DNA from: Candidatus Rifleibacteriota bacterium
GTDB lineage: Bacteria > Muiribacteriota > Ozemobacteria > Ozemobacterales > Ozemobacteraceae
Length of the DNA: 64,000 nt
NCBI GenBank assembly: GCA_015233565.1
Contig: JADFXM010000008.1
Span: 124,001 to 188,000, forward strand
Direction of reading: 5' to 3'
Shown piece by piece: positions 42,857-52,122 of this stretch. A model generated the notes under the pieces. It did no database searches. It was not told the origin of the DNA and was given only the letters and a program-made list of their open reading frames with translations. Positions within the stretch are counted from its first letter, which is position 1; each line of letters opens with the position of its first letter. The position numbers were made by a program, and so were the translations under genes.

Positions 42857-45244
42857 ATGATCCGAAATAGAGGAAATTGGTTAATTACCATTTTTTACCT
42901 ATTCTTTTTAGTGAACATTTTTCCAGCAAATGGTTATGAATTAACCGCCTTGGGGAAAAAGATTGAAATCCCAGACGAACAGTTCTCCCTGAAAGTTGCT
43001 GGAGGGGAAAAGGTTTATAAGGTTTTTTATATTGACGGTGTTCCGCGTGCTCTTGACGAAGCTTCTTTTCAGAATAGTCTTTCTAATCCAGAAAGTCTCC
43101 TCCAATCAGGACTTCCTGTAAGCAAGGGCGGCGGAATTTACGCCCTCACACAATTTGGGGGACAACAGGTTACAATAAGCGATGTAGATACAAGTTTTGT
43201 TGGTAACTCTGGTGGAACATTAATGAGATACAGGGTCATCCAACTTAACGGAAATCCCGTTGCTCTTCCTGCAGGGGATTTTGACGCTTACATTCAAAGC
43301 GGTGGAAATCCGGAATATCTTTCCCAAGCACTTCCTGCCCAGTTTTCCATTAAAGATGGCCATTTCATTCTTAGTAATTCCCCTGAAACAACCCCTCCAA
43401 ATCCTCAACCTCAAGCAAATCAATCAACAGCAGAAGATTCCCATATAACTCCACCCAAGATCACCCATGATGTTAAAGTAAGCTCTGCAGATCTAAGTTT
43501 TGTTGATAAATCAACGAGTAAACCATATGTGGCCATCCAAATGGATGGAAAAACTGTTGCCATTCCTAAGGATGATTTTGCCAATTATCAATCCAGTGGA
43601 GATCAAAAATATCTTTCCAATGCAGTTCCTGCTGAAATTCGCTATGATGGCGGAATTACTGTTAACCATGATGTTAAAGTAAGCCCTGCAGATCTAAGTT
43701 TTGTTGATAAATCATCAGGTAAACCATACGTGGCCGTACAAGTGGATGGAAAAACTGTCGCCATTCCTAAGGATGATTTTGCCAATTATCAATCCAGTGG
43801 AGATCAAAAATATCTTTCCAATGCAGTTCCTGCCAAGTTTTCCATGAATAATGGCTTCACTCTTGATAATTCCCCTGAACCAACCCCTCCAAACCCTCAA
43901 ACCCAAACAAATCCTCAAACCCAAACAAGTCAATCAACAACCGATGATTCCCATATAACTCCACCCCAAGTCACGCATGATGTTAAAATAAGCGCTGCAG
44001 ATACAAATTTTGTTGATCAATCAACGGGTAAACCATACGTGGCCATCCAAATGGATGGAAAAACTGTTGCCATTCCTAAGGCTGATTTTGCCAATTATCA
44101 ATCCAGTGGAGATCAAAAATTTCTTTCCAATGCAATTCCTGCCGAAATTCGATATGATGGTGGAATTACTGTCAACCATGATGTTAGAACAGGCATTGCA
44201 GATTTAAGTTTTGTTGACCAATCATCGGGTAAACCATACGTGGCCATCCAAGTGGATGGAAATACTGTTGCCATTCCCAAGGCTGATTTTGCCAATTATA
44301 AATCCAGTGGAGACCAAAAATTTCTTTCCAATGCAGTTCCTGCCGAAATTCGCTATGATGGCAAAATCTCACTGGTTAATCCCTCTGAACCAACCCCTCC
44401 AAATCCTCAAAACAAAGAAAATCCAAATTCAACAAAAGATTCGGATTCAAATCCTCCAACTAACAACGCTGTTGTGGCGGAAACACCTTCAAGTGGGTTA
44501 CTTGCTCAAGGTGCCCAAAATGCAGAGCAAACTTTGATATCAGGGTTCTCACCTAAAAATGTGGCAACCGTAGTCGGAATGACTATTGGTACCGAATTAG
44601 TGCGACAAGCAGTAAGCGGCGGAAAAATAGATCTTGTTAAAGCTGCAAAAACTGTCGCAACTGCTGAATTCGCCGGTGGAGTTGTCGGATCGACAGTCGG
44701 TGCCGCCGCAGGAAGTTTCATCGCTCCAGCTTTGACCAGAGTTCCTGTCGTTGGAAGTTTGCTAAGTGCCTTGTCGCCTGTCCTTGGAGGCGTTGCCGGA
44801 TATGCAGTCGGTTCAACGATCTCAGGCGAAGCAGTTCACGGGGCTTCGATTACCGCCGCACTAAAAGATGGTTTTGCAAAAACTGATTGGACCCAAGTTG
44901 CAGGGCAAGCTATCGGCTCAACAATCGGTGGCCTGGTGGGAACGCTAATTCCAATTCCCGGCGCTACTTTGGTTGGAGGCATCGTAGGTGGTTACCTGGG
45001 CGGTCTCGCAGCGAAACAAATTTCAAGACTATTTTCCGGGAAAGAAGAGAATACGCCAAATCCAGAAATCCTACCTTCCCCTGCTCTACCGGGAACTTCA
45101 TCCCTCTTGGACAATATGCCCTCTGATCCTCATACTACTCCTATGCCGGACAAAATCAAGGTAATTCAGGGAGACCCAAGTAAACCTTTCGATGATGATC
45201 CAGGTAGTACAGGGAGGAATCCTTTCGCTGATAGTACAAAATAG
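42857..45244 (+). CDS. Secreted six-repeat protein with a glycine-zipper C-terminus
   Basis: 795 residues, family not recognised. A signal peptide (about 1-26) is followed by six repeats of about 65 residues. The last four are nearly identical, with the core SFVD.S.GKPYVAIQMDGKTVAIPK then DFANYQSSGDQKYLSNAVPAE. They are separated in part by Pro/Thr/Gln linkers (TPPNPQTQTNPQTQ). Each repeat seems to be a small strand-rich unit. Residues about 560-740 are Gly/Ala-rich hydrophobic helices with GxxxG spacing (GGVVGSTVGAAAGS, GGIVGGYLGG), suggesting membrane insertion or oligomerisation. Strong TTGGAGG ribosome site; its own terminator at 45281. The exported protein at 48065 has similar Gly-rich helices. 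A surface or pore-forming role is possible but unproven. Confidence 0.75.
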   Translation: MIRNRGNWLITIFYLFFLVNIFPANGYELTALGKKIEIPDEQFSLKVAGGEKVYKVFYIDGVPRALDEASFQNSLSNPESLLQSGLPVSKGGGIYALTQFGGQQVTISDVDTSFVGNSGGTLMRYRVIQLNGNPVALPAGDFDAYIQSGGNPEYLSQALPAQFSIKDGHFILSNSPETTPPNPQPQANQSTAEDSHITPPKITHDVKVSSADLSFVDKSTSKPYVAIQMDGKTVAIPKDDFANYQSSGDQKYLSNAVPAEIRYDGGITVNHDVKVSPADLSFVDKSSGKPYVAVQVDGKTVAIPKDDFANYQSSGDQKYLSNAVPAKFSMNNGFTLDNSPEPTPPNPQTQTNPQTQTSQSTTDDSHITPPQVTHDVKISAADTNFVDQSTGKPYVAIQMDGKTVAIPKADFANYQSSGDQKFLSNAIPAEIRYDGGITVNHDVRTGIADLSFVDQSSGKPYVAIQVDGNTVAIPKADFANYKSSGDQKFLSNAVPAEIRYDGKISLVNPSEPTPPNPQNKENPNSTKDSDSNPPTNNAVVAETPSSGLLAQGAQNAEQTLISGFSPKNVATVVGMTIGTELVRQAVSGGKIDLVKAAKTVATAEFAGGVVGSTVGAAAGSFIAPALTRVPVVGSLLSALSPVLGGVAGYAVGSTISGEAVHGASITAALKDGFAKTDWTQVAGQAIGSTIGGLVGTLIPIPGATLVGGIVGGYLGGLAAKQISRLFSGKEENTPNPEILPSPALPGTSSLLDNMPSDPHTTPMPDKIKVIQGDPSKPFDDDPGSTGRNPFADSTK

Positions 45245-45280
45245 ATCGTGAATTGTCGGTCTTTTTCTTTGGAAAATTCC

Positions 45281-45313
45281 AAAACAGAGCGTTGAAAATA
45301 CGCTCTGTTTTTA
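45281..45313. terminator. Terminator between convergent genes 42857 and 45368
   Basis: 11-bp stem AAAACAGAGCG / CGCTCTGTTTT with a 9-nt loop and T run, 40 bp after the stop of the repeat protein. The A run on the other side would let it act on the minus strand too. Confidence 0.8.
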
Positions 45314-45367
45314 ATTTTGGCTGTTAAAATCAAGTGTTTTTTTAGCGAAAAGAAACCAGAAAGCATA

Positions 45368-47305
45368 TTAGGTAGTGATTTGTTTCTTTTTGAGAATCCT
45401 AAAAACCGCAAAAACAGAGAAGAGCGAAATCAATAATCCTTCCCATCGCCAATTTGGAGCTCTTCGAAATAGTTTATAAACATGTTCTCCAAGAAGTGGG
45501 ACGAAAAGAATCAAGTTTTCATTCCCATTATTGTCCAGTTTAATTAAAGATTTATCAGACTGATTTTCCAAAGTCCAGTAGTCATCAAAGTGTGTTTGTA
45601 TTAAAACCTTTGAATCAGTTTTCTTTGCATTGATTTGAAAAATTGCCAATTCCTGCTTTTTTTCAATAATTTCAATTTTTGCCTCTTTATCATTGCAGGA
45701 AATTTGATGAAATACCCCGCTTTTTCCATCCAATTCTTTCTCAACCAAGTAGGTCTTGGGAAGATATTCAATCGGGTAATATGTTGAATCGTTTACCGAT
45801 TGTTGTGTTAATTGGTCATTGAGAAAAGGGGAAGTAAATTGGAGTATCAATGCTGGAGCAATGAAGAAAAGTAATAGCAAAATTTTAACAAAAATATTGA
45901 ACATCTGGGAAAGACCGTTTTGAAGGTTAGTAGAGAAAATTGGGAGGAAAAGGATCAGAATGGGAAATGTCCATCGATAGGGGTATTGGACTAAAAGCAT
46001 CTTCGGAAGTATTTCCCATAAAACCAAACTAGGTGAAAGTGAAAGGAAAAGAAAAAACAGGGAAGAGATGAAGAGAATCAGCTGAGTTTTTTTTTGGCTT
46101 TGAAGAACTTCTTTAATGTACAAAGGGCAACATGTGGTTAAAAAGGCAAGAACAGAGCATCCGATGGAAAAATAAAAAAGTGATGTTACAGATTGAGTTG
46201 AATTGTGCTTTAAAGCTGCGAAGAAGTTGGTTCCGGAAATTGAATTTATGAACCCCGGAAGTTGCCCGGTGGTCTTGATAAAGTGCCATTTACTCCATTC
46301 GATTAATCCCATGTGAGTTTCCCCGGTTGTGAAAAAAGCAGGGAGAATGTAAAAGGCTCCTAATCCTATTCCTGAAAGTATCGAAAGGGAAAATTTGATG
46401 AGAAACTTGGGTTTTCTTTCTATTATTAAGGTAACAATGGAGATGACTAACCCCAGATAAACAACCATCAATGCTGCAAGAAGATGTGAAAGGCATATTC
46501 CGCAAAAAACAATTCCGGCATTCAAGATGGTTTTGTAATTACTCGAAACGAAATTAGAGACTCCTTTTGAGAGGATACGAAGGTGGTGAAGCAATTCTTC
46601 AAGCAAGGAAGAGTTGGAAAGATCCCGCTTCCGCTCAGCCCGAATGTTTCGATTCCTTTTTGCACGAGTGCTTTGATTAGGTTCGTAAGAAGTATTTTGT
46701 TCTTGCTCCGGAGTATTGTTTCGATCTTCCCCAGGAATTGCGTTCCGTGAAAAATCATCTTCCAATGGCGTTTCTAATGCAGGGTTCGTTGGAATACCCT
46801 CTTCCTCAAACAAAAAAGATAAAAAGAGCGGGATCAATAGAAAGGCGCAAATATTCTGGAAAAACATTACCCGATATAAAAAAATCGTTAAGATTGGGGA
46901 AGTCAGGAAAATGGCAATTCCTGAAGTTGAAAATTCTGACAGGCCCATAACCCTGAACCAGCGTTTAATTCCAAAAATGGCCGTCAGTAAAAAAAACAAG
47001 AGAACAAGTTTGATTGAAAACCAGCAGCTTGCTCCGCAGAATTGGAAAAATCCGGTGAGAAGATAAGTCAGGGGGGCATAATACCTGAAAGAAGCGCAAC
47101 CGCGTCCCAAAAAAGTGGGGGCGTCCCAGTCGGGGTAACCGCCTTTTTCCAATGCTGCTTCAAAAAAAACTTTGGAAAAACGTAAATGGAAAGCGGCGTC
47201 AAGGGCGTAAGGAAAATTCCGGTTAAAAAAAAGCCAACCCAAAGCCAGGAGCAACCCGGATAAAATAAATAAACGATTTTTTGTCAGGTACAATTTTTTT
47301 AACAT
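45368..47305 (-). CDS. Polytopic membrane protein, PTPS-related/GT-C glycosyltransferase-like
   Basis: 645 residues with about ten to twelve membrane helices. The first loop reads DAAFHLRFSKVFFEAAL ... YPDWDAPTFLGRGCASFRYYAPLTY, the pattern of the membrane family annotated as 6-pyruvoyl-tetrahydropterin synthase-related, which resembles GT-C glycosyltransferases (acidic residue in the first extracytoplasmic loop, C-terminal soluble domain). The real activity is unknown; transfer from a lipid-linked sugar is a guess. A hydrophilic insert at about 170-240, rich in Asn, Arg and Glu (RAKRNRNIRAERKRD), lies in one cytoplasmic loop. An extended -10-like TGTGATACT lies just before the ATG, so the mRNA may be leaderless. 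Confidence 0.75.
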   Translation of the reverse strand: MLKKLYLTKNRLFILSGLLLALGWLFFNRNFPYALDAAFHLRFSKVFFEAALEKGGYPDWDAPTFLGRGCASFRYYAPLTYLLTGFFQFCGASCWFSIKLVLLFFLLTAIFGIKRWFRVMGLSEFSTSGIAIFLTSPILTIFLYRVMFFQNICAFLLIPLFLSFLFEEEGIPTNPALETPLEDDFSRNAIPGEDRNNTPEQEQNTSYEPNQSTRAKRNRNIRAERKRDLSNSSLLEELLHHLRILSKGVSNFVSSNYKTILNAGIVFCGICLSHLLAALMVVYLGLVISIVTLIIERKPKFLIKFSLSILSGIGLGAFYILPAFFTTGETHMGLIEWSKWHFIKTTGQLPGFINSISGTNFFAALKHNSTQSVTSLFYFSIGCSVLAFLTTCCPLYIKEVLQSQKKTQLILFISSLFFLFLSLSPSLVLWEILPKMLLVQYPYRWTFPILILFLPIFSTNLQNGLSQMFNIFVKILLLLFFIAPALILQFTSPFLNDQLTQQSVNDSTYYPIEYLPKTYLVEKELDGKSGVFHQISCNDKEAKIEIIEKKQELAIFQINAKKTDSKVLIQTHFDDYWTLENQSDKSLIKLDNNGNENLILFVPLLGEHVYKLFRRAPNWRWEGLLISLFSVFAVFRILKKKQITT

Positions 47306-47392
47306 TAGTAATTAAGTATCACAAATCCTGGAAAGAAAGTCAAAAAATTGTCAGAAGTTTGCTTTCTTAGCATATGTTCCATAGGGTATTGA

Positions 47393-47838
47393 TAATACCA
47401 ATTCCAATTAGTTCGTTCATACGCCTTGTTTCACGCTTCAGATCTGCGTAAAATTAGATTTTATCTGACAGAAATGAATGTTTCAACCATCCAGTAAGGG
47501 ATCCTTATTTTCCCGGAAATTTCGTTTTTTTCTTGGAGAATAAAGCGATCCCTTTACATTTTGGTCAAATCAAAGTCCTTAGGCCGAAGTTCCGGACGCA
47601 AAATCTATTGAAATCCTGATCTGTAAACGAATTTAAGGCATTTTTCAGACGGTTTTTACTGGACAGTAGGAAAACCCTTGAAACCATCTTCAAATGCTAT
47701 TTTCAGGCGTCAAATTTACATGGACAGAAAAAGCAGGCAAAAAAGGCTTCCTTTTGGCTTCAGGTCATAACAAGAGGGCTTTTTCACTCGGGAACTTCGG
47801 CTTGGGGAAGTGCACGTGTTTTTTTTGGATTGGTATAA
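47393..47838. mobile_element. Repeat B, copy 3, interrupted by another element
   Basis: Ends TAATACCAATT and GATTGGTATAA as in copy 1, with the inner landmarks AATGAATGTTTCAACCATCCAGTAAGG (split here by sequence drift) and GGTCAAATC. The copy is broken between AGTCCTT and GGGGAAG by 47583-47801. Without the insertion it would be about 225 bp, like the others. Confidence 0.75.
47583..47801. mobile_element. Nested 219-bp element within repeat B copy 3
   Basis: Perfect 11-bp terminal inverted repeats GCCGAAGTTCC (47583-47593) and GGAACTTCGGC (47791-47801). The flanks TTAG and TTGG may be an imperfect 4-bp target duplication. The same point in copy 1 is continuous (TTCTTGGGGTG). No coding capacity. 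Confidence 0.7.
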
Positions 47839-48064
47839 CCAGTTCATCGAAGAGCTGCAAAAAAAGCACCCTGCTGTAGATTCCAAATCTTGGTCCATTT
47901 TAAAGAAGTGGTACATTTTTTCACTAAATATAACACAATGGTAGCTCCCGAAAAAAAATATAAGGAGCCACCAATGGGCATACTGAAGAAAAGTCTATCA
48001 TATGATTCACTCGCAAAATTTAGGCTTCAAGCGAATCGTTGAAAGGAATCCGTTCATTCGAACT

Positions 48065-50647
48065 TCAGAACTTTGAAAAAGCACCCATAAAGACCTTCTG
48101 TCCAGCGCTGAAAATGCTGCTAAAAAGGTTTGAATTAACTACTAAGGCTTCAGGCTTTGCAAATGTTTTCATCGAATTTTCGTAAGTGCTCTGAGAAGCG
48201 GAATTAGCAGGAATAAGCGAAGAAATCAGTGCGTTATTGGTTTTTTCAGTATAATCAGAGATAATCCCCTGTTTGACCAGCCCTGTCACAGAAGATTTAA
48301 CGTTATCCATGCTATCTTTAACGTTAAGCTTTCCCTCCGGGTCATATTTATACTTGGCCAGCCCATTCGCATACATTTCGTTTACAAGCAATGAATTCCA
48401 ATTCCCACCAAAGCGGGTAAAAGTCTGACTTTCTGCTGTGCTAAGGATTTGAGGCATTTTTTGGGATACTTCATCCCATGTGAATCCTTGACCTTTCAGG
48501 TCATAAACCTGCTTCTGAACAAGTTGCGCTTTATATTGAGATGGGGCTATCAATAAAGCCTTACCAGTTAAAACCTGAGCGTCCTTGTCAGCCAGAGTCA
48601 AATCTCCCGATTTGTAGTTTTTATATTTATTGAGAGTATCGTCCATTTGTTGCAAATTAGTGTCACACTCTGTTTGTTTATCGGAATATGTCTTTAAGAT
48701 GGCCTGATAAGCCAACTGATTGAGCTCATCATCAGATTTGTTGGCCAATTCAGGATTTTGGGCTTTCAGAACTTCTTTCATTGCATCTGTGTAAGCTTGC
48801 CCACCCCTGATTTGTCCTAATTCCAATAATTGATTCAAACGTAGTTGTTTGTCATAAGTTTGTGAAATCTGATGGATCTTCGCCTGATTCTCAGCCTCAT
48901 TTTCGTTGGCTTGAGCAACAATGCACTGGGCTATCCAGGCTTTTCGGGAAGTTTCAATTATACTCGATTGCTGTGCCTGAGCTCTCGTATAGTCAAGGGG
49001 ATTTTTATACTCCGATGGGCTCGGATTATTATTGATAGCGTCTTGATATTTATCGTAAAGATCAGAAGCTTTCTGCCAATCAGGATCGTTTTTTCTGTAT
49101 TCTGACGAAATAGCATTGCTTCGGGCTTTGGGGCCATCGTAAAGGTTATATTGCAAAGCTTGAACAGATAACTGCGTTGAACGAATTGTGAAGTTACTGA
49201 TCATAGAATCTACACCTGATTGAGCGACATTCACCGAATTGCGTTTGGCTTCGTTTTGTTGGATTGCGTTGGCATAATATTGATAGGCTGCGGTTCCGGC
49301 GGGAGAATTGGCCTGTTGTTTTTTCAACTGTTCGATGTCACTGCTGATGAATGACTTTTGGAGTTCTCCCTGGGCAGCGCCGCTTACGAAGTTAGCCGGC
49401 AGATTTGTAAACAACCCGGAGATTTGCCTCCCCTGAGCTGTAGTCCCGAATACTTTCAAAGAAAGGGAATCTGCCCATTCGCCAGGCTGATATAGTTTCT
49501 CGGATAAAACTGGGCCTGCGAATCCGCTAATTGCAGCGGTAACAGCTGCACTTTCCATATCTTTTTTGAAATCCGCCGGTGAATAATCCTGGCCTTTCAT
49601 GTTATCAATGTCACTTCTCAAAGAATTCAATTTGGCGGTTTCTGCATCAGACAATGGAGTGTTTGAATGAACATGGCTATAAAGAATTTTATTTATCTGA
49701 TCTTGATCAGCTTTAATTTTTTCAGGGTATTGAAAAACCTCGGTCGCCCAAGCGTGTTTCACCAACCCACCCGCGACAGAGGAAAGCCCGGCGCCGGCAA
49801 AACTTACAGCAGCTTGTGTTGCAAAGATTTTATATATTGCTGCCCCGGCACTTTGTCCAACCATTCCACATAAACATCCGGTTGCAAGGTTAAAAGGGGC
49901 CATTACTCCTTCAACAGTAGCTTGAACCGCAACATCTCGCCAAATGTGTTTATCATCTTCGGGAGTGTTTGTGAAATGGTTCATTCTCTTGTCGTAAGCG
50001 AAAGTAGTGAGACCCCCAAGTAATGCACCAACCGCTATTCCCCCGATTATCACTGCAACAGGAGACAAAGGAGCAAGACAAGCCGTTGCTACCATTACCC
50101 CTAATGTTGGAATTAGTGACCTTCCTACCGTCCAGGCTATTTTTTCCCATAGTTGCATGTCACCAGCGGATTTATTAGAAAACATCTTCCGTATTTTATT
50201 AAAAAAAGCTTTCTCCCAGTCCTTCTGCATCAGTTTATTAGACAATTTGGAAGCGTTTTTTCCATTTAAATTTCCAAAAAAAGCGCCGACCTGTCTTAAA
50301 ATTTTGAAAGCAGCCCAACCGGAGGCTCCGCTTCCTGGACCCATGGCGGTTGAAACAGAATGAATACAGAAATCCCCGGCTGTAGCTTGGATTTTTTCGG
50401 GGACAGATTCTGAAGAATCCTTCGATACGCTTCCTTTTTCGGAAGGTGGCGAGGAAACTGCAATGTCCCCCTTGGGTTGGGCAGAAGAAGCGGGTGGAGG
50501 AGTTTGTGGGTCAGCCTGAGTTGTTTGTAACTGCTTGGTAGGGGTCGACACTTCTTCGTCCTCGGATGAAATCGAGGGAGCTGCGTATCCGGTTAAAACT
50601 CCCAAAATCAAAAAAATGAGAAGTCCAACCTTTATAAATATCTTCAT
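48065..50647 (-). CDS. Large exported protein with Gly-rich helices and a helical tail
   Basis: 860 residues from the ATG at 50647, which has GGAG seven bases upstream; the frame itself is open to 50695. Signal peptide (1-22, cut after GYA), then a Ser/Pro/Glu-rich linker (about 25-85), then hydrophobic Gly/Ala helices (about 150-300: LAPLSPVAVIIGGIAVGALLGGL and similar, shortened here), then about 550 residues of polar alpha-helix rich in Gln, Asn, Lys and Ala. No repeat, catalytic motif or known family was recognised. The layout (signal, linker, hydrophobic Gly-zipper block) is shared with the protein at 42857. It could be a surface structural or effector-type protein. No immunity-like gene is visible. 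Confidence 0.72.
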   Translation of the reverse strand: MKIFIKVGLLIFLILGVLTGYAAPSISSEDEEVSTPTKQLQTTQADPQTPPPASSAQPKGDIAVSSPPSEKGSVSKDSSESVPEKIQATAGDFCIHSVSTAMGPGSGASGWAAFKILRQVGAFFGNLNGKNASKLSNKLMQKDWEKAFFNKIRKMFSNKSAGDMQLWEKIAWTVGRSLIPTLGVMVATACLAPLSPVAVIIGGIAVGALLGGLTTFAYDKRMNHFTNTPEDDKHIWRDVAVQATVEGVMAPFNLATGCLCGMVGQSAGAAIYKIFATQAAVSFAGAGLSSVAGGLVKHAWATEVFQYPEKIKADQDQINKILYSHVHSNTPLSDAETAKLNSLRSDIDNMKGQDYSPADFKKDMESAAVTAAISGFAGPVLSEKLYQPGEWADSLSLKVFGTTAQGRQISGLFTNLPANFVSGAAQGELQKSFISSDIEQLKKQQANSPAGTAAYQYYANAIQQNEAKRNSVNVAQSGVDSMISNFTIRSTQLSVQALQYNLYDGPKARSNAISSEYRKNDPDWQKASDLYDKYQDAINNNPSPSEYKNPLDYTRAQAQQSSIIETSRKAWIAQCIVAQANENEAENQAKIHQISQTYDKQLRLNQLLELGQIRGGQAYTDAMKEVLKAQNPELANKSDDELNQLAYQAILKTYSDKQTECDTNLQQMDDTLNKYKNYKSGDLTLADKDAQVLTGKALLIAPSQYKAQLVQKQVYDLKGQGFTWDEVSQKMPQILSTAESQTFTRFGGNWNSLLVNEMYANGLAKYKYDPEGKLNVKDSMDNVKSSVTGLVKQGIISDYTEKTNNALISSLIPANSASQSTYENSMKTFAKPEALVVNSNLFSSIFSAGQKVFMGAFSKF

Positions 50648-50747
50648 ACTTTTCTCCATGTTATGAATTTCGATTTTTCTTGTGTATCTTACCAAAGAGA
50701 TCAGAAAAACGTTACAGAATTTTTTTTTGGATTTTGCAATAGGAAAG

Positions 50748-50896
50748 TAATACCATTCATAATTAGTTCGTGGGTTTCAATCTTCTTGGCTGCTGAAGAA
50801 ATTTTCCGACAACGTTGGGAGCCAAAGGCGATGACTACCTTTTGAAGCCCTTTTCCGAGAAAACACAAAATATCGATACCAGGAATTCTGATTTTA
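50748..50896. repeat. Composite remnant of repeats B and C
   Basis: Begins with a repeat-B-like end (TAATACCATTCATAATTAGTTCG) and continues into a repeat-C-like right half (TTTTGAAGCCCTTTTCCGAG ... CCAGGAATTCTGA). The minus-strand frame 50701-50931 crosses it and shares peptide similarity with the frame over repeat C copy 1, which shows that both are repeat translations. Confidence 0.5.
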
Positions 50897-50908
50897 AATT
50901 CGGTGTGA

Positions 50909-51544
50909 TTAGACTGAAAATAGTTTTCCACCGATTGTTTTTAACCATACTCTGCAGTTTTTGAAGGTGGGGCAGTGGTAAGAGACTATTTCCCAAAAAT
51001 CTGGAGAATGGTTCATTTCCTGGAGATGTGCGATTTCGTGTACTACCACATAATCCAGGATTTCAGAAGGGGCCATAATCAGCCGCCAGTTAAAATTCAG
51101 GTTTCCTCTTCTTGAGCAGCTTCCCCACCGACTGGATGTGTCTTTCAGCGTAATTTTGACAACCTTAAGGGACATTTTATTCTGAAAAAAGTTAACTCTT
51201 TGAAAAATTTGTTTCGCGGCCTGGGCTTTTAGCCAGTTAAACAGCAAATCACTTGCTAATGAGTTTTTTCCTGATTTGTGGACTTTTTCAGAATTATCGA
51301 TTTTCCCAATTTTTTCAATTGGCCTTGCTCTGCCAGGTTTTTCAGCATTCCACCTTCTTGCGGTTTTTTCGGATATTCCCGTTTTGTTCTCATTTTCCAA
51401 AGCACTTCCCCAGAAATCTTCCGAAAAATTCTTGGAATTTGGTTCTGAGTGGCTTTCAGATTGGTTTCTGGCTGGAAGGGTTATTTTGATCTGGTTTTCG
51501 ACTATTGAAACACGCGAAACATTTGCGGGAGAAAACGAAAGCAA
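50909..51544 (-). CDS. DUF45/YgjP-type zinc metallopeptidase, start uncertain
   Basis: Zinc protease-like protein with the HEXXH motif VVVHEIAHLQEMNHSPDFW near residue 168, preceded by SSRWGSCSRRGNLNFNWRL, the family signature. A hydrophilic insert of about 60 residues lies between the first strand region and the helical core. With the TTG at 51544 the protein is 211 residues, but the in-frame sequence upstream (FFLGKPHKILLSF) fits the family's N-terminal strand. That stretch runs back without ATG, GTG or TTG to the TGA of the upstream FmdB gene (51590-51592), in the same frame. So either a rare start (ATA, ATC or ATT) is used, coupled to the FmdB stop with GAGGTGG as ribosome site, or the two are read together. 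Confidence 0.8.
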   Translation of the reverse strand: MLSFSPANVSRVSIVENQIKITLPARNQSESHSEPNSKNFSEDFWGSALENENKTGISEKTARRWNAEKPGRARPIEKIGKIDNSEKVHKSGKNSLASDLLFNWLKAQAAKQIFQRVNFFQNKMSLKVVKITLKDTSSRWGSCSRRGNLNFNWRLIMAPSEILDYVVVHEIAHLQEMNHSPDFWEIVSYHCPTFKNCRVWLKTIGGKLFSV

Positions 51545-51589
51545 AATTTTATGCGGTTTCCCAAGGAAAAAAATAGTTTCAGGGATTAT

Positions 51590-51856
51590 TCAGACCACCT
51601 CATCATAGCCTTTTCCGGTTCCTCGGTTGACAAATTTTTTGAACCCGTGTTTTTTCAAATTATCGTCTGAAAGGGTTTTTGAATCTGATGAATCTTTTAC
51701 AGTTGGAGTAGCATGCATTATTCGGCTGATTGGGCTGCCGCATTCCGAACAATTATCCAGGTGATTATCTGACATTTTTTGGAAAACTTCAAATTCTGAG
51801 CAGCAATTTGGACAGGAATTTTCAGGATCTTTGGCTCGATAGGAATAAAATGGCAT
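51590..51856 (-). CDS. FmdB/PutA-CxxC family zinc-ribbon protein
   Basis: 88-residue regulatory-type zinc ribbon. It begins MPFYSYRAKDP, with two cysteine pairs, CPNC (before CSEFEVFQKMSD) and CSEC, followed by ISRIM. The tail is polar and ends YDEVV. The frame is open to 51931, but the strong AGGAGG upstream of 51856 and the family N-terminus fix this start. The family is thought to be regulatory, but its function is unknown. It lies directly before, and in the same frame as, the DUF45 gene. Confidence 0.88.
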   Translation of the reverse strand: MPFYSYRAKDPENSCPNCCSEFEVFQKMSDNHLDNCSECGSPISRIMHATPTVKDSSDSKTLSDDNLKKHGFKKFVNRGTGKGYDEVV

Positions 51857-51924
51857 ATTTTCCTCCTGGGAAGAAGTTCTTTTGGCAAAAGTCTTCCACC
51901 TACAAAAAAATGACAAGCATTTTT

Positions 51925-51953
51925 TTGCCAAGATTTCTTCGCAATGATATAAT
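51925..51953 (+). promoter_or_regulatory. Sigma-70 promoter for the tandem cyclase operon
   Basis: TTGCCA (51925-51930), 17-bp spacer, perfect TATAAT (51948-51953). The start point near 51960 gives a leader of about 160 nt before the first cyclase. Confidence 0.6.
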
Positions 51954-52122
51954 ACAGTATGTAGCAGAATTTCCGCAACAGTGCAACTTTTTACTTGAGA
52001 TTCTATTATAAAGGAATCTTCATCTGATCCGGTTTAAATTTTTGCCAATTTTGCATTTCCTTCCAAATTATTCATATCCCTGTTGAAGAAAGCGAAAAAA
52101 CTGAATCTAAAAACGCGGTCCA

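Larger units (their letters stand above)
47306..48064. other. Intergenic region with a nested repeat
   Basis: 759 bp occupied mainly by repeat B copy 3 with an inserted second element (47393-47838). The small frames at 47694-47916 on both strands lie on repeats. Nothing recognised in 47840-48064. Confidence 0.6.
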
